Positions 56,384-64,000 of a DNA stretch of 64,000 nt are shown here, piece by piece (the stretch's first letter is position 1; each line of letters begins with the position of its first letter). Location of the stretch: positions 3,149,001 to 3,213,000 of the forward strand of contig NZ_CP136336.1 in assembly GCF_032681285.1 (NCBI RefSeq), read 5' to 3'. The notes under the pieces were generated by a model. That model was not told the DNA's origin and did not search any database. It saw nothing but the letters and a program-made list of their open reading frames with translations. A program made the position numbers and the translations under genes. This DNA is from Piscinibacter gummiphilus. GTDB lineage: Bacteria; Pseudomonadota; Gammaproteobacteria; Burkholderiales; Burkholderiaceae_C.

Positions 56384-56605
56384 AGATCAAGGATCAGAAA
56401 CACCGTGAAGTAACGCGAGGACCTTTCGCCTAGTGAAGGCCGCTAGCCGACTTTCAGTACAGGCGGTGGCCGCTGGCGATCGACGCGCGCTAGCGGTGAC
56501 TCGGGATGTCTCTGAGCACGCGTACTTCGGATCAACGTAAGTATCGACAGGTGTTTGCTCGTAAAGAGCGCTGTCACTGAGACGCGTCACTACAACGAGC
56601 GCAGA

Positions 56606-57994
56606 TCACTCCGACAGCTCCGCCGCCCCGAGCGCCCGCGCCACGGCCCGCAACGCCCGCCCACAGTCATCCCGATTTAACCCACCCCCCAAACACAGCC
56701 GCAACCCTTCCGGCGGCTGCCGATCCGTCGAGAACGCACTGGCCGCCACCGCCGCCACCCCCAGCTCCCGCAACGCACTCGCAATCTGCGTAGCCGACGA
56801 CCCCGCGTTGGCATCCCCTTCCGGCAACGGCAGCCACCCATGGAACCCCTGCGGGTGCACCCGCAGCCCATACGCCCCGAGCCGCTCGCGCATCAGCGCA
56901 CTGCGCCATCCGCACTCCGCCCGCACCGCCGCCAGCACCTCGCGCCCATGCCCCTGCTCGAGCCAGTGCGAGACCACCGCGTTGATGAAGGGCGAGGCCA
57001 TCACCGTCGTCGCGCGCAGGGCGCCGGCCAGGCGTTGCTGGGCGGCGTGCGTGGGCGCGAGCGCGTAGGCCACGCGCATGCCGGCGCCCAGCCACTTCGA
57101 GAGGCCGCTGATGTAGTAGGTCAGCGCGCCGGCGTAGTCGGCCAGCGCCGGCGGCGTGGCGGCGGGCAGCATGCCGTAGGCGTCGTCTTCGATGATGGGG
57201 ATGCTCAAGCGCAGCGCGATGTCGGCAATCTGCTCGCGGCGGCGCATGGGCAGCGTGGCGGTGGTGGGGTTGTGGATGTTGGGGCAGAGGTAGATCGCGC
57301 CCACGGGCGTGCTCTTGCACGCGGCCTCCAGCTCCTCGGGCACCAGGCCGTGCTCGTCCATCGTGATGGGCAGGAGCTGGGTGCCAAGCTGCGCCGCAAT
57401 GGCCTTCAGGCCGGGGTACACCAGGCTCTCGACGCACAGGCTCTGGCCGGGCTTCACCAGCATCGACACCAGCGCCAGCAGCACGGCGTGGATGCCCGGC
57501 GCCACCAGCACCCGGTCGGCCTTGGCCTCGGGCACCCACTGCGCGAGCCAGTGCGCGGCGAGCTCGCGATCGTGCGCGGTGCCGCCAAAGTCTTGGTAGC
57601 GCATCAGGTCGTGCAGCGTCGAGTGGGTGATGGCCTCGGCGGCGCTCTGCTGCAGCGCCTGCATCGCGGGGTGGTCCTCGATCTCGGGCGGCATGTTCAT
57701 CGTCATCTCGGCGCCGGTGCCGGCGCGCAGCGGCAGGCCGATGAAGGAGCCGCGCACGTACGAGCCCATGCCGGGGCGTGAGGCGATCAACCCGCGCTCG
57801 CGGGCCGAGGCGAAGCCGCGCACCACCGTCGTGTAGTTGAGCTGCAGCGTGATGGCCAGCTCGCGCAGCGGCGGCAGGCGCTGGCGCGGGGCCAGGCGGC
57901 CCTGCTGCAGGTCTTCGGCGATCAGCTCGGGGATGAGCTGATACGCCGGCAGGCTGCTGTGGCGGATGCGAGCAATCCAGTGCGTGAACGGCAT
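56606..57994 (-). CDS. MocR-type regulator (GntR wHTH plus aminotransferase fold)
   Basis: This 462-residue protein has an N-terminal GntR winged helix (about 15-85; 'RLPPLRELAITLQLNYTTVV') and a PLP-dependent fold-type I domain with 'HNPTTATLPM' (Asn about 242), 'IIEDDAYGML' (Asp271, Tyr273) and the PLP Lys at about 300 ('YISGLSKWLGAGMRV'). MocR proteins sense amino-acid-like ligands through PLP. It is divergent from the Nit1C cluster and is its probable regulator. The ATG at 57994 is used; the frame runs on upstream into non-coding sequence. Confidence 0.92.
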   Translation of the reverse strand: MPFTHWIARIRHSSLPAYQLIPELIAEDLQQGRLAPRQRLPPLRELAITLQLNYTTVVRGFASARERGLIASRPGMGSYVRGSFIGLPLRAGTGAEMTMNMPPEIEDHPAMQALQQSAAEAITHSTLHDLMRYQDFGGTAHDRELAAHWLAQWVPEAKADRVLVAPGIHAVLLALVSMLVKPGQSLCVESLVYPGLKAIAAQLGTQLLPITMDEHGLVPEELEAACKSTPVGAIYLCPNIHNPTTATLPMRRREQIADIALRLSIPIIEDDAYGMLPAATPPALADYAGALTYYISGLSKWLGAGMRVAYALAPTHAAQQRLAGALRATTVMASPFINAVVSHWLEQGHGREVLAAVRAECGWRSALMRERLGAYGLRVHPQGFHGWLPLPEGDANAGSSATQIASALRELGVAAVAASAFSTDRQPPEGLRLCLGGGLNRDDCGRALRAVARALGAAELSE

Positions 57995-58018
57995 GGCCCA
58001 GTGTGCCTGTCGCACGGC

Positions 58019-58197
58019 TTGATTGCACGGCCCTGCCCTCGTGATGCGCGGCCATTCCAGGTGCACGCCAGCCATTGATCGGGTGCATTGATTGCATCGG
58101 CTGCTGTCTGATGGTGCGGGCCGCATCGGCGTGCCTGCGGTGGGCCTTCGTGACGGGCCGTGACCATGACGCCCCGTTGATCGCATGTTGATCGGCC
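58019..58197. promoter_or_regulatory. TTGATYG repeats in the MocR/Nit1C divergent region
   Basis: The 291-bp gap between the divergent genes holds five copies of a TTGAT(T/C)G motif on the plus strand: 58019 (TTGATTGCA), 58075 (TTGATCGGG), 58088 (TTGATTGCA), 58177 (TTGATCGCA) and 58188 (TTGATCGGC). MocR regulators often use direct repeats, so these are candidate binding sites. Confidence 0.45.
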
Positions 58198-58285
58198 GCC
58201 CGCGCCGCGGCGTGGCATGTCGCTCGCAAAGAGAGGAGCGTCCGGCGCCGTGCCGGCCCATCACCACCACGCGAGGACTCATCCC

Positions 58286-58768
58286 ATGCCCAAGGTCACC
58301 CACCCCGCCGCCCAGAAGGGCGATTTCCTGGTCGACTACGAAGAGAAGGTGTTCGAGGACGTCAAGGCCAAGCCCGGCGAAAAGGCGCTGGTCACCTTCC
58401 ACACCGTGGCCTTCGAAGGCTCGATCGGCTTCGTCAACCTGCTGCAGGCCACGCGCCTGCAACGCAAGGGCTTCGACACCTCGATCCTGCTCTACGGCCC
58501 GGGCGTCACGCTGGGCGTGAAGCGCGGCTTCCCCAAGCTGGGCGACGCGGCCTTCCCCGGCCACCAGAACTTCAACGAGCAGATCGGCAAGTTCATCGCC
58601 GAGGGCGGCAAGGTCTACGCCTGCCGCTTCGCGCTGCAGGCGCTCTACGGCCACGGCGAAGGGGCGCTGATCGAAGGCATCCGCCCGATCAACCCGCTCG
58701 ACGTGCTCGACATCGTGCTGCTCCATCGCAAAGAGGGTGCGTTCATCCTCGACACCTGGACGCTCTGA
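58286..58768 (+). CDS. MSMEG_0572/Sll0783 family protein (Nit1C cluster)
   Basis: This 160-residue protein matches the conserved first member of Nit1C clusters: '[20 protein letters not shown]', '[20 protein letters not shown]', '[20 protein letters not shown]'. Its fold resembles DsrE-like small proteins, but its role is unknown; relatives are induced in nitrogen starvation. The ATG at 58286 ('MPKVTHPA') fits the family. The nitrilase gene follows after one base. Confidence 0.88.
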   Translation: MPKVTHPAAQKGDFLVDYEEKVFEDVKAKPGEKALVTFHTVAFEGSIGFVNLLQATRLQRKGFDTSILLYGPGVTLGVKRGFPKLGDAAFPGHQNFNEQIGKFIAEGGKVYACRFALQALYGHGEGALIEGIRPINPLDVLDIVLLHRKEGAFILDTWTL

Positions 58769-58769
58769 G

Positions 58770-59762
58770 ATGAGCACGAAGCCGAAGTCGGTGCGCGCCG
58801 CGGCGGCCCAGATCTCGCCCGATCTGGAGAGTGCCGACGGCACGCTCGCCCGCGTGCTCGAGACCGTGCGCGAGGCCTCGCGCAAGGGCGTGGAGCTGAT
58901 CGTCTTCCCCGAGACTTTCGTGCCCTACTACCCTTACTTCAGCTTCGTGCAGCCGCCAGTGCAGCAGGGGCCGGCGCACCTGCTCCTGATGGAGCGCGCG
59001 CCCACCGTGCCGGGGCCGCTGACCGATGCGGTGGCGGCCGCCGCACGCGAGGCCGGCATGGTGATCGTGCTCGGCGTCAACGAGCGTGACCACGGCAGCC
59101 TCTACAACACGCAGGTGATCTTCGACGCCGACGGGCGCCTCTTGCTCAAGCGCCGCAAGATCACGCCGACCTACCACGAGCGCATGGTGTGGGGCCAGGG
59201 CGATGGCGCCGGGCTCACCACTGTCGACACCCGGGTGGGCCGCGTGGGCGCGCTGGCCTGCTGGGAGCACTACAACCCGCTCGCCCGCTATGCGCTGATG
59301 GCGCAGCATGAAGAGATCCACTGCGCGCAGTTCCCCGGCTCGCTGGTCGGGCAGATCTTTGCCGACCAGATGGGCGTGACCATCCGCCACCACGCGCTGG
59401 AGTCGGGCTGCTTCGTCGTCAACGCCACCGGCTGGCTGCACGAGGCGCAGGTGCGCGCCGTCACGGCCGACGAGAAGCTGCAGGGCGCGCTGCGCGGGGG
59501 ATGCCACACCGCCATCGTGTCGCCGGAAGGCAAGTACCTCGCCGAGCCGCTGACCGAAGGCGAAGGCCTGGTGATCGCCGACCTCGACATGGCACTCATC
59601 ACCAAGCGCAAACGCATGATGGATTCGGTGGGCCACTACGCACGCCCCGAGCTGCTGAGCCTCGTGATCCGCCGCGATGCGACCAGCACCACGCAGCCGT
59701 GGCCCTCCGTGCCCTCTCAAGAAGCCGCTCTCCCGTTGCCCGAAGGAGCCCCCCATGACTGA
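58770..59762 (+). CDS. Nit1 nitrilase (Sll0784/Nit6803-type)
   Basis: This 330-residue carbon-nitrogen hydrolase converts nitriles to carboxylic acid and ammonia. The catalytic triad is Glu48 ('[13 protein letters not shown]'), Lys130 ('[15 protein letters not shown]') and Cys164 ('[16 protein letters not shown]'). The CWEHYNP context is characteristic of true nitrilases. Its natural substrate in Nit1C is unsettled; the cluster has been tied to cyanide assimilation in some bacteria. The 3' end overlaps the radical SAM start by 8 bp. Confidence 0.93.
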   Translation: MSTKPKSVRAAAAQISPDLESADGTLARVLETVREASRKGVELIVFPETFVPYYPYFSFVQPPVQQGPAHLLLMERAPTVPGPLTDAVAAAAREAGMVIVLGVNERDHGSLYNTQVIFDADGRLLLKRRKITPTYHERMVWGQGDGAGLTTVDTRVGRVGALACWEHYNPLARYALMAQHEEIHCAQFPGSLVGQIFADQMGVTIRHHALESGCFVVNATGWLHEAQVRAVTADEKLQGALRGGCHTAIVSPEGKYLAEPLTEGEGLVIADLDMALITKRKRMMDSVGHYARPELLSLVIRRDATSTTQPWPSVPSQEAALPLPEGAPHD

Positions 59763-60879
59763 AGCCCTCGCGATGCCGGAGGCCTCGCGCGCCCTGATGA
59801 CCGAGCTGCAGTCGCAGGGCCTGCGCCTGCTCGACCCTGCTGCTGGCGCAGCCAGCCGCCGCGGCGGCGCCGGCCCGTCGGACCACAAGGCGGTGACGGT
59901 CGACGGCGTGACGCTGATGGTGCCGGTGCACACGCACACCGCCTTCAGCTCGCCCTTCGTCGCCGACGCGCCCGGGCCCGATGGCCGCAGCGTGCTTCGG
60001 CGCGGCAGCATCCCGATCGCGAGCGTGAGCTTCCCGCGGCAGCCACGCTTCTATGCGCGCAGCACGGCCGACGGCATTCCGTATTCGCACATCGCCACGC
60101 TGCACGGCAGCGACGTGCTCGCCACCACCGTGCTGCAGACCTGCATCCGCTACGAGAGTCGGCGCAAGGCCTGCCGCTTCTGCGCCATCGGCCAATCGCT
60201 CGCGGCCGGCCGCACCATCGCGCACAAGACACCGGCGCAGCTGGCCGAGGTGGCCAAGGCCGCCGTCGAGCTCGATGGCGTGAAGCACATGGTGATGACC
60301 ACCGGCACGCCGCCCACGCCCGACCGTGGCGCGAAGGTGCTGTGCGAGAGTGCCCAGGCCATCCGCGCGGCGGTCGACCTGCCGCTGCAGGCGCAGTGCG
60401 AGCCGCCCGACACCAATGCGTGGTTCCAGAGCCTGAAAGATGCGGGCGTCGACACCCTGGGCATGCACCTCGAAGTGATCGGCGACGAGCTGCGCCGCGA
60501 GATCCTGCCCGGCAAGGCCGAGGTGCCGATGAGCCGCTATTGGGATGCGTTCGAGGCGGCGGTCGAGGTGTTCGGCCGGGGCCAGGTCAGCACCTACCTG
60601 CTCGCCGGCCTGGGCGACAGCGCCGAGCTGCTGCTGTCGACCAGCGGGCGGCTGCTGGCGATGGGCGTCTACCCCTTCGTCGTGCCCTTCGTGCCCATCA
60701 GTGGCACGCCGCTCGAAGACCGCCCCGCCCCGTCGGCCGAGTTCATGCGCAGCGTGCTGGAGCCGCTGGGCCGGCTGGTGGCCGATGCCGGCCTGCGCGC
60801 CGGTGACATCAAGGCGGGCTGCGGGCGTTGCGCGGCCTGCTCCACCTTGTCGCGCTACGAAGCCCCGCTCGCCGTCTGA
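59755..60879 (+). CDS. radical SAM protein of the MSMEG_0568 family (Nit1C cluster)
   Basis: This 374-residue protein has a non-standard iron-sulfur motif: Cys130, Cys140 and Cys143 ('[18 protein letters not shown]'), giving Cx9CxxC rather than Cx3CxxC. '[16 protein letters not shown]' and '[19 protein letters not shown]' follow the radical SAM barrel. A C-terminal 'GCGRCAACS' (Cys356, 359, 362) could bind a second cluster. The family is found only with Nit1-type nitrilases, and its reaction is unknown. It overlaps the nitrilase gene and is followed 11 bp later by the GNAT gene. Confidence 0.9.
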   Translation: MTEALAMPEASRALMTELQSQGLRLLDPAAGAASRRGGAGPSDHKAVTVDGVTLMVPVHTHTAFSSPFVADAPGPDGRSVLRRGSIPIASVSFPRQPRFYARSTADGIPYSHIATLHGSDVLATTVLQTCIRYESRRKACRFCAIGQSLAAGRTIAHKTPAQLAEVAKAAVELDGVKHMVMTTGTPPTPDRGAKVLCESAQAIRAAVDLPLQAQCEPPDTNAWFQSLKDAGVDTLGMHLEVIGDELRREILPGKAEVPMSRYWDAFEAAVEVFGRGQVSTYLLAGLGDSAELLLSTSGRLLAMGVYPFVVPFVPISGTPLEDRPAPSAEFMRSVLEPLGRLVADAGLRAGDIKAGCGRCAACSTLSRYEAPLAV

Positions 60880-60890
60880 AGGAGCACACG

Positions 60891-61460
60891 ATGCAGCTTC
60901 ACGCCTTCGATCCGCAGCCCTGGTGCGAGCTCGACCCGTCCTACACGCCGCAGGGCTTTCGCATCCAGTGGGCCAGCGACGCGTGGATGGAACGCGAAGC
61001 ACTGGCGCTGCGCCGGCAGGTGTTTTGCGAAGAGCAAGGCCTCTTCGTGCGCGACGACCTCGACGAGATCGACCGCCATGAGCCGAGCACGCGCTCGCTC
61101 GTCGCGCTCACCTGCCTGGCCGGCGAGGCCGACGAGGTGATCGGCACAGTGCGCATCCACCAGGCCGCCCCCGGCGTGTGGTGGGGCTCGCGGCTCGCGG
61201 TGCGGGCCGACTGGCGACAGCACAAGCGGCTGGGCTCGAGCCTCATCCGCCTGGCGGTGAGCAGCGCGCATGCGCTCGGCTGCGACGAATTCCTCGCCCA
61301 CGTGCAGGCGCAAAACGTGCCGCTCTTCCAGCGCCTGAACTGGGAGCTGCTGGAGATGCGCGAGCTGCACGGCCGGCCGCATGGCTGGATGCGCGCCTCG
61401 CTCGCGCACTACCCGCCTTGCGCCACGCCGTATGCCGGCTTCGTGCTCACGCAAAACTGA
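60891..61460 (+). CDS. GNAT acetyltransferase of the MSMEG_0567/Sll0786 family
   Basis: This 189-residue protein is an N-acetyltransferase-like Nit1C member. It shows 'REALALRRQVFCEEQGLFV', 'VIGTVRIHQAAPGVWWGSRL' and 'LFQRLNWELLEMRELHGRPH'. The CoA loop is divergent ('ADWRQHKRLGSSLIRLAVSS'). The substrate may be an intermediate of the pathway. A ribosome site ('gaaggagc') precedes the ATG. Confidence 0.9.
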   Translation: MQLHAFDPQPWCELDPSYTPQGFRIQWASDAWMEREALALRRQVFCEEQGLFVRDDLDEIDRHEPSTRSLVALTCLAGEADEVIGTVRIHQAAPGVWWGSRLAVRADWRQHKRLGSSLIRLAVSSAHALGCDEFLAHVQAQNVPLFQRLNWELLEMRELHGRPHGWMRASLAHYPPCATPYAGFVLTQN

Positions 61461-61467
61461 CGCGGCG

Positions 61468-62496
61468 ATGAACCACCTGACGCAACTCGCCGAGTCGCTG
61501 CGCCAGAGCCGCGGCTTCGCACACAAGCGCGACATCGCCGCGGTGCTGCCGCAGCTCGGCGCGGTGGCCGGCATCACGAGCGTGCCGAACGGCGACGACT
61601 GCGCGGTGCTGCCCGATGCCACCGGCGACGGCCACCTGCTGCTCGCCATCGAAGGCCTGGTGCAGGACTTCATCGCCGCCATGCCCTGGTTCGCCGGCTA
61701 CAGCGGCGTGATGGTCAACCTGAGCGACATCGCCGCGATGGGCGGGCGCCCCACCGCCGTGGTCGACGCCTTGTGGGCGGCCGACACCGAGACGGCGCAG
61801 CAACTCATCGCCGGCATGCGCGCCGCCTGCGAGCGCTATGGCGTGCCGCTGGTCGGCGGGCACAGCAACCTGCACGCCGGCCACGGCCAGCTCGCGGTGG
61901 CCGTGCTCGGCCGCGCCAGGCGGCTGATCAGCAGCTTCGCGGCGCGGCCCGGCGACCGGCTGCTGATGGCCGTCGACCTGCGCGGTGCGTGGCAAGGCGG
62001 CCACCCGTTCTGGAACGCCTCGACCTCGGCGCCGGCCGAGCGCCTGCGCGCCGACCTCGCACTGCTGCCGCAGATCGCCGAAGCGGGCCTGTGCGATGCC
62101 GGCAAGGACATCAGCATGGCCGGCGTGCTGGGCACGCTGCTGATGCTGCTGGAGTGCTCGGGCGCCGGCGCGCACGTGGACCTCGCGCGCCTGCCGCTGC
62201 CGCCGGGCACGCCCGGCTGGCACGAGACCGGCGATGCCGCCTTCGCCGCGCACCTGCGCTGGCTCTGCGCCTTCCCGAGCTACGGCTACCTGCTGAGCGT
62301 GCGCGAAGCGCAGGCCGAGGTGGTGCAGGAGGTGTTCGATTCGCACGGCATCGCCTGCGCCGACATCGGCACCGTGCAGCCCGGCTCTCGCCTCACGCTG
62401 CAGTTGGGCAACGCACAGACGATGCTGTGGGACCTGGCGGCCGAGCCCTTCATCGGCGCCACGCCCACGCTGCCCACACACAAGGCCGCTGCATGA
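61468..62496 (+). CDS. AIR-synthase-related protein (Sll0787 family)
   Basis: This 342-residue protein has the PurM/SelD/ThiL-type ATP-binding fold: 'PNGDDCAVLPDATGDGHLLL', 'VMVNLSDIAAMGGRPTAVVD', 'LVGGHSNLHAGHGQLAVAVL' and 'DAGKDISMAGVLGTLLMLLE'. Such enzymes phosphorylate or cyclise substrates with ATP; here the substrate is unknown. The last codons overlap the glycosyltransferase ATG (ATGA). Confidence 0.9.
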   Translation: MNHLTQLAESLRQSRGFAHKRDIAAVLPQLGAVAGITSVPNGDDCAVLPDATGDGHLLLAIEGLVQDFIAAMPWFAGYSGVMVNLSDIAAMGGRPTAVVDALWAADTETAQQLIAGMRAACERYGVPLVGGHSNLHAGHGQLAVAVLGRARRLISSFAARPGDRLLMAVDLRGAWQGGHPFWNASTSAPAERLRADLALLPQIAEAGLCDAGKDISMAGVLGTLLMLLECSGAGAHVDLARLPLPPGTPGWHETGDAAFAAHLRWLCAFPSYGYLLSVREAQAEVVQEVFDSHGIACADIGTVQPGSRLTLQLGNAQTMLWDLAAEPFIGATPTLPTHKAAA

Positions 62497-63683
62497 ACAT
62501 CGCCCTGCTCACGCACTCGGTGCGCCCGCGCGGTGGCGTGATCCACACGCTGGAGCTGGCCGACGCGCTCTCGCAGCGCGGCCACCGCGTGACCGTGATC
62601 GCCTCGGCCGAGCCGGGCGAGACGCTGTTTCGCGCGACGGCGTTTCCGGTCGAGCTGATCCGCCTGCCGGTGCTGACCGGCGACCTGGTCGAGCAGGTGC
62701 GACAGCGCATCGAGGCCTTGGTGGCGGCCCTGCCCGCGGTGCTGCAGCGAGGCGGCTTCGAGCTGCTGCATGCCCAAGACAGCGTGAGCGGCAACGCCCT
62801 CGCCTTGCTGCGCGAGCGTGGCGTTCGCGTGCCGCACTGCCTGCGCACCGTGCACCACCTCGACGTCTTCGCGCAGGAGACGCTCAACCGCTGGCAGGCG
62901 CGCGCCTGGCGCGCCGCCGACGGCGTGGCCTGTGTCAGCGACACCTGGTGCGCGCATTTCCGCGAGCACTTCGGCGTGTCGCCAGCGCGCATGTTCAACG
63001 GCGTCGACCTGCGCCGCTACCGGCCGGTGGCCGACGCGCTCGATGGGCCGCGCCTGCAGTCGCTCGGGCTGGCGGACGAAGCCGGCCCGGTGTGCCTGCT
63101 GGTCGGCGGCGTGGAGGAGCGCAAGAACACCGTGCGGGTGCTGCACGCCTTCGCCACCCTGCGCCGCGACGACCCTGCATGGGCGCACGCCCGCCTGGTG
63201 GTGGCCGGCGGCGCCAGCATGCTCGACCACAGCAGCGCCCGTCGCGCCTGGCAGCAGGCGCTGGGCGAGCTGGGCCTCGCCGAAGGCCCCGGCGCGCCCG
63301 TGCTGCGCACCGGCCCGCTGCCCGACGAGATGCTGCCCACACTGATGCGCCGCGCCGACGTGCTGGCCATGCCGTCGCTCGTCGAAGGCTTCGGCCTCGT
63401 CGCGCTCGAAGCACTCGCCTGCGGCACGCCGGTGCTGGTCTCCAGTCGCCCGCCGTTCACCGAGCACCTGCGTGATGAGGCCGCCGTCGCGTGGTGCGAC
63501 CCGGAGCGCATCGAGTCCATCGCCGCCGGGCTGCAATCGGCCGCGCGCATGCCCAAGCTCGACGCGCCGCCGGCCGTGTGCCTGGCCCATGCGTGGGAGC
63601 GCAGCGCGGCGCTGCACGAAGCCTGGTACCTGCGCACGCTGCGCGAATCGATCTCCACGCCGGCCGAAGCCATCACAACCTGA
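62493..63683 (+). CDS. glycosyltransferase of the MSMEG_0565 family
   Basis: This 396-residue GT-B family 4 glycosyltransferase has the N-terminal 'HSVRPRGGVIHTLELADAL', 'ELLHAQDSVSGNALALLRE', and the C-terminal donor-site 'MPSLVEGFGLVALEALACGT' with its Ex7E motif. A glycosyltransferase in a nitrilase cluster suggests that a sugar-conjugated compound is made or processed, so Nit1C may be more than a degradative route. It is translationally coupled upstream. Confidence 0.9.
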   Translation: MNIALLTHSVRPRGGVIHTLELADALSQRGHRVTVIASAEPGETLFRATAFPVELIRLPVLTGDLVEQVRQRIEALVAALPAVLQRGGFELLHAQDSVSGNALALLRERGVRVPHCLRTVHHLDVFAQETLNRWQARAWRAADGVACVSDTWCAHFREHFGVSPARMFNGVDLRRYRPVADALDGPRLQSLGLADEAGPVCLLVGGVEERKNTVRVLHAFATLRRDDPAWAHARLVVAGGASMLDHSSARRAWQQALGELGLAEGPGAPVLRTGPLPDEMLPTLMRRADVLAMPSLVEGFGLVALEALACGTPVLVSSRPPFTEHLRDEAAVAWCDPERIESIAAGLQSAARMPKLDAPPAVCLAHAWERSAALHEAWYLRTLRESISTPAEAITT

Positions 63684-63693
63684 GACCGACCCC

Positions 63694-63984
63694 ATGCCCG
63701 CCATGCACTACCGCCTTCGCTGGCCCGATGCCAGCGAGACCGTCTGCTACTCGCCCTCGCTCGTGATCCACGACTACCTCACTCCGGGCGAGGACTACCC
63801 GCTGCCCGAGCTGCTGCAGCGCGTGCGCGAGGCCACCGCCATCGCGAGCGAGCGTGTGCGCGAGAAGTTCGGCTTCGCCTGCTCGCGCGCCGCCGACCAG
63901 CTGCTGCAGACCGAGGCGCACGCCGCCCCCTTTGTCGATGACGCCGAGGCCCGCGTGCGCGTGGTCGCGTTCGAACCCGCCTGA
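63694..63984 (+). CDS. MSMEG_0570 family protein (Nit1C cluster)
   Basis: This 96-residue protein matches the small Nit1C member: 'MPAMHYRLRWPDASETVCYS', 'SLVIHDYLTPGEDYPLPELL'. It has no known domain beyond its family and no signal peptide. It lies 10 bp after the glycosyltransferase. In other genomes a flavin-dependent oxidoreductase of the cluster is next; the window ends 16 bp after this stop. Confidence 0.87.
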   Translation: MPAMHYRLRWPDASETVCYSPSLVIHDYLTPGEDYPLPELLQRVREATAIASERVREKFGFACSRAADQLLQTEAHAAPFVDDAEARVRVVAFEPA

Positions 63985-64000
63985 GCTTTCACGAGGAGTC

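Noticed and set aside
56387..56590. 67-codon minus-strand frame between the HEPN and mocR genes
   Set aside because: No ribosome site or family resemblance; the 222-bp gap looks non-coding.
51254..56605. Prophage or insertion sequence
   Set aside because: No integrase, transposase, phage structural gene or matched terminal repeats are seen in the block.
58081..58097. Sigma-54 promoter for the Nit1C cluster
   Set aside because: GG-N10-GC spacing and TTGCA are present, but the -24 element lacks most consensus bases and it overlaps a TTGATYG repeat; too weak to call.

Overview
The window reads as a chromosomal segment of a high-GC betaproteobacterium of the order Burkholderiales, perhaps near the Rubrivivax/Leptothrix/Piscinibacter group. 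The order is supported by the accA-tilS, clpA-clpS-csp-icd and exbB-exbD-lpxK-ycaR-kdsB-adk neighbourhoods and by very GC-rich codon use; the genus-level guess is inference. I see no rRNA, tRNA, CRISPR array, integrase or transposase.

Positions 1-21.1 kb are core genome: tilS (cut by the window edge), accA, an AlkA-type glycosylase and cysS on the minus strand; then a plus-strand run of a TPR protein, an L,D-transpeptidase, two cyclophilins, lpxH and mtfA; clpA-clpS, a cold-shock gene, icd, a small Lys/Ala/Glu-rich exported protein, a DUF192 protein, sodB, xseA, and the exbB-exbD-lpxK-Trm112-kdsB-adk block. Several clear intrinsic terminators separate these units.

Positions 21.1-37.6 kb hold a TonB energising unit (TonB-dependent receptor, TonB, ExbB, two ExbD, TPR protein), a YejABEF-like peptide ABC transporter, an LD-carboxypeptidase, tadA, a DUF72 protein and an RNA 2',3'-cyclic phosphodiesterase. 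Outer-membrane receptor, inner-membrane peptide importer and murein-peptide hydrolase lie side by side, which suggests a peptide or murein-peptide uptake route.

Positions 37.7-49.6 kb are a nitrogen-heterocycle catabolic cluster around a GntR/FCD regulator: DUF3830 protein, hydantoinase/dihydropyrimidinase and an Asp/Glu-type racemase on one side; an amidohydrolase, a second racemase, an amidase, an SsuABC-like importer and another amidohydrolase on the other. Palindromic GTCGAC operators sit in both GntR-flanking promoter regions. A good sigma-54 promoter precedes the importer, pointing to nitrogen control. A TetR/epimerase divergent pair follows.

Positions 51.25-56.6 kb are a lower-GC accessory island. 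It begins where a dispersed-repeat-like sequence abuts a beheaded SRAP (YedK/HMCES) gene. It carries a 725-residue GNAT-PIN-GNAT-like-PUA/ASCH-like protein translationally coupled to an ASCH protein, a separate zinc-ribbon protein with a C-terminal HEPN RNxxxH motif, and a perfect 31-nt palindrome upstream. Two predicted RNases and RNA-binding domains with no housekeeping role suggest an undescribed conflict/defence or toxin module; this is the best candidate for a new system here.

Positions 56.6-64 kb contain a MocR-type regulator divergent from a nearly complete Nit1C cluster (MSMEG_0572-like protein, Nit1 nitrilase, radical SAM protein, GNAT, AIR-synthase-related protein, glycosyltransferase, MSMEG_0570-like protein). 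Nit1C clusters are linked to nitrogen starvation and, in some bacteria, cyanide assimilation. The usual flavoprotein member is probably just beyond the right edge.
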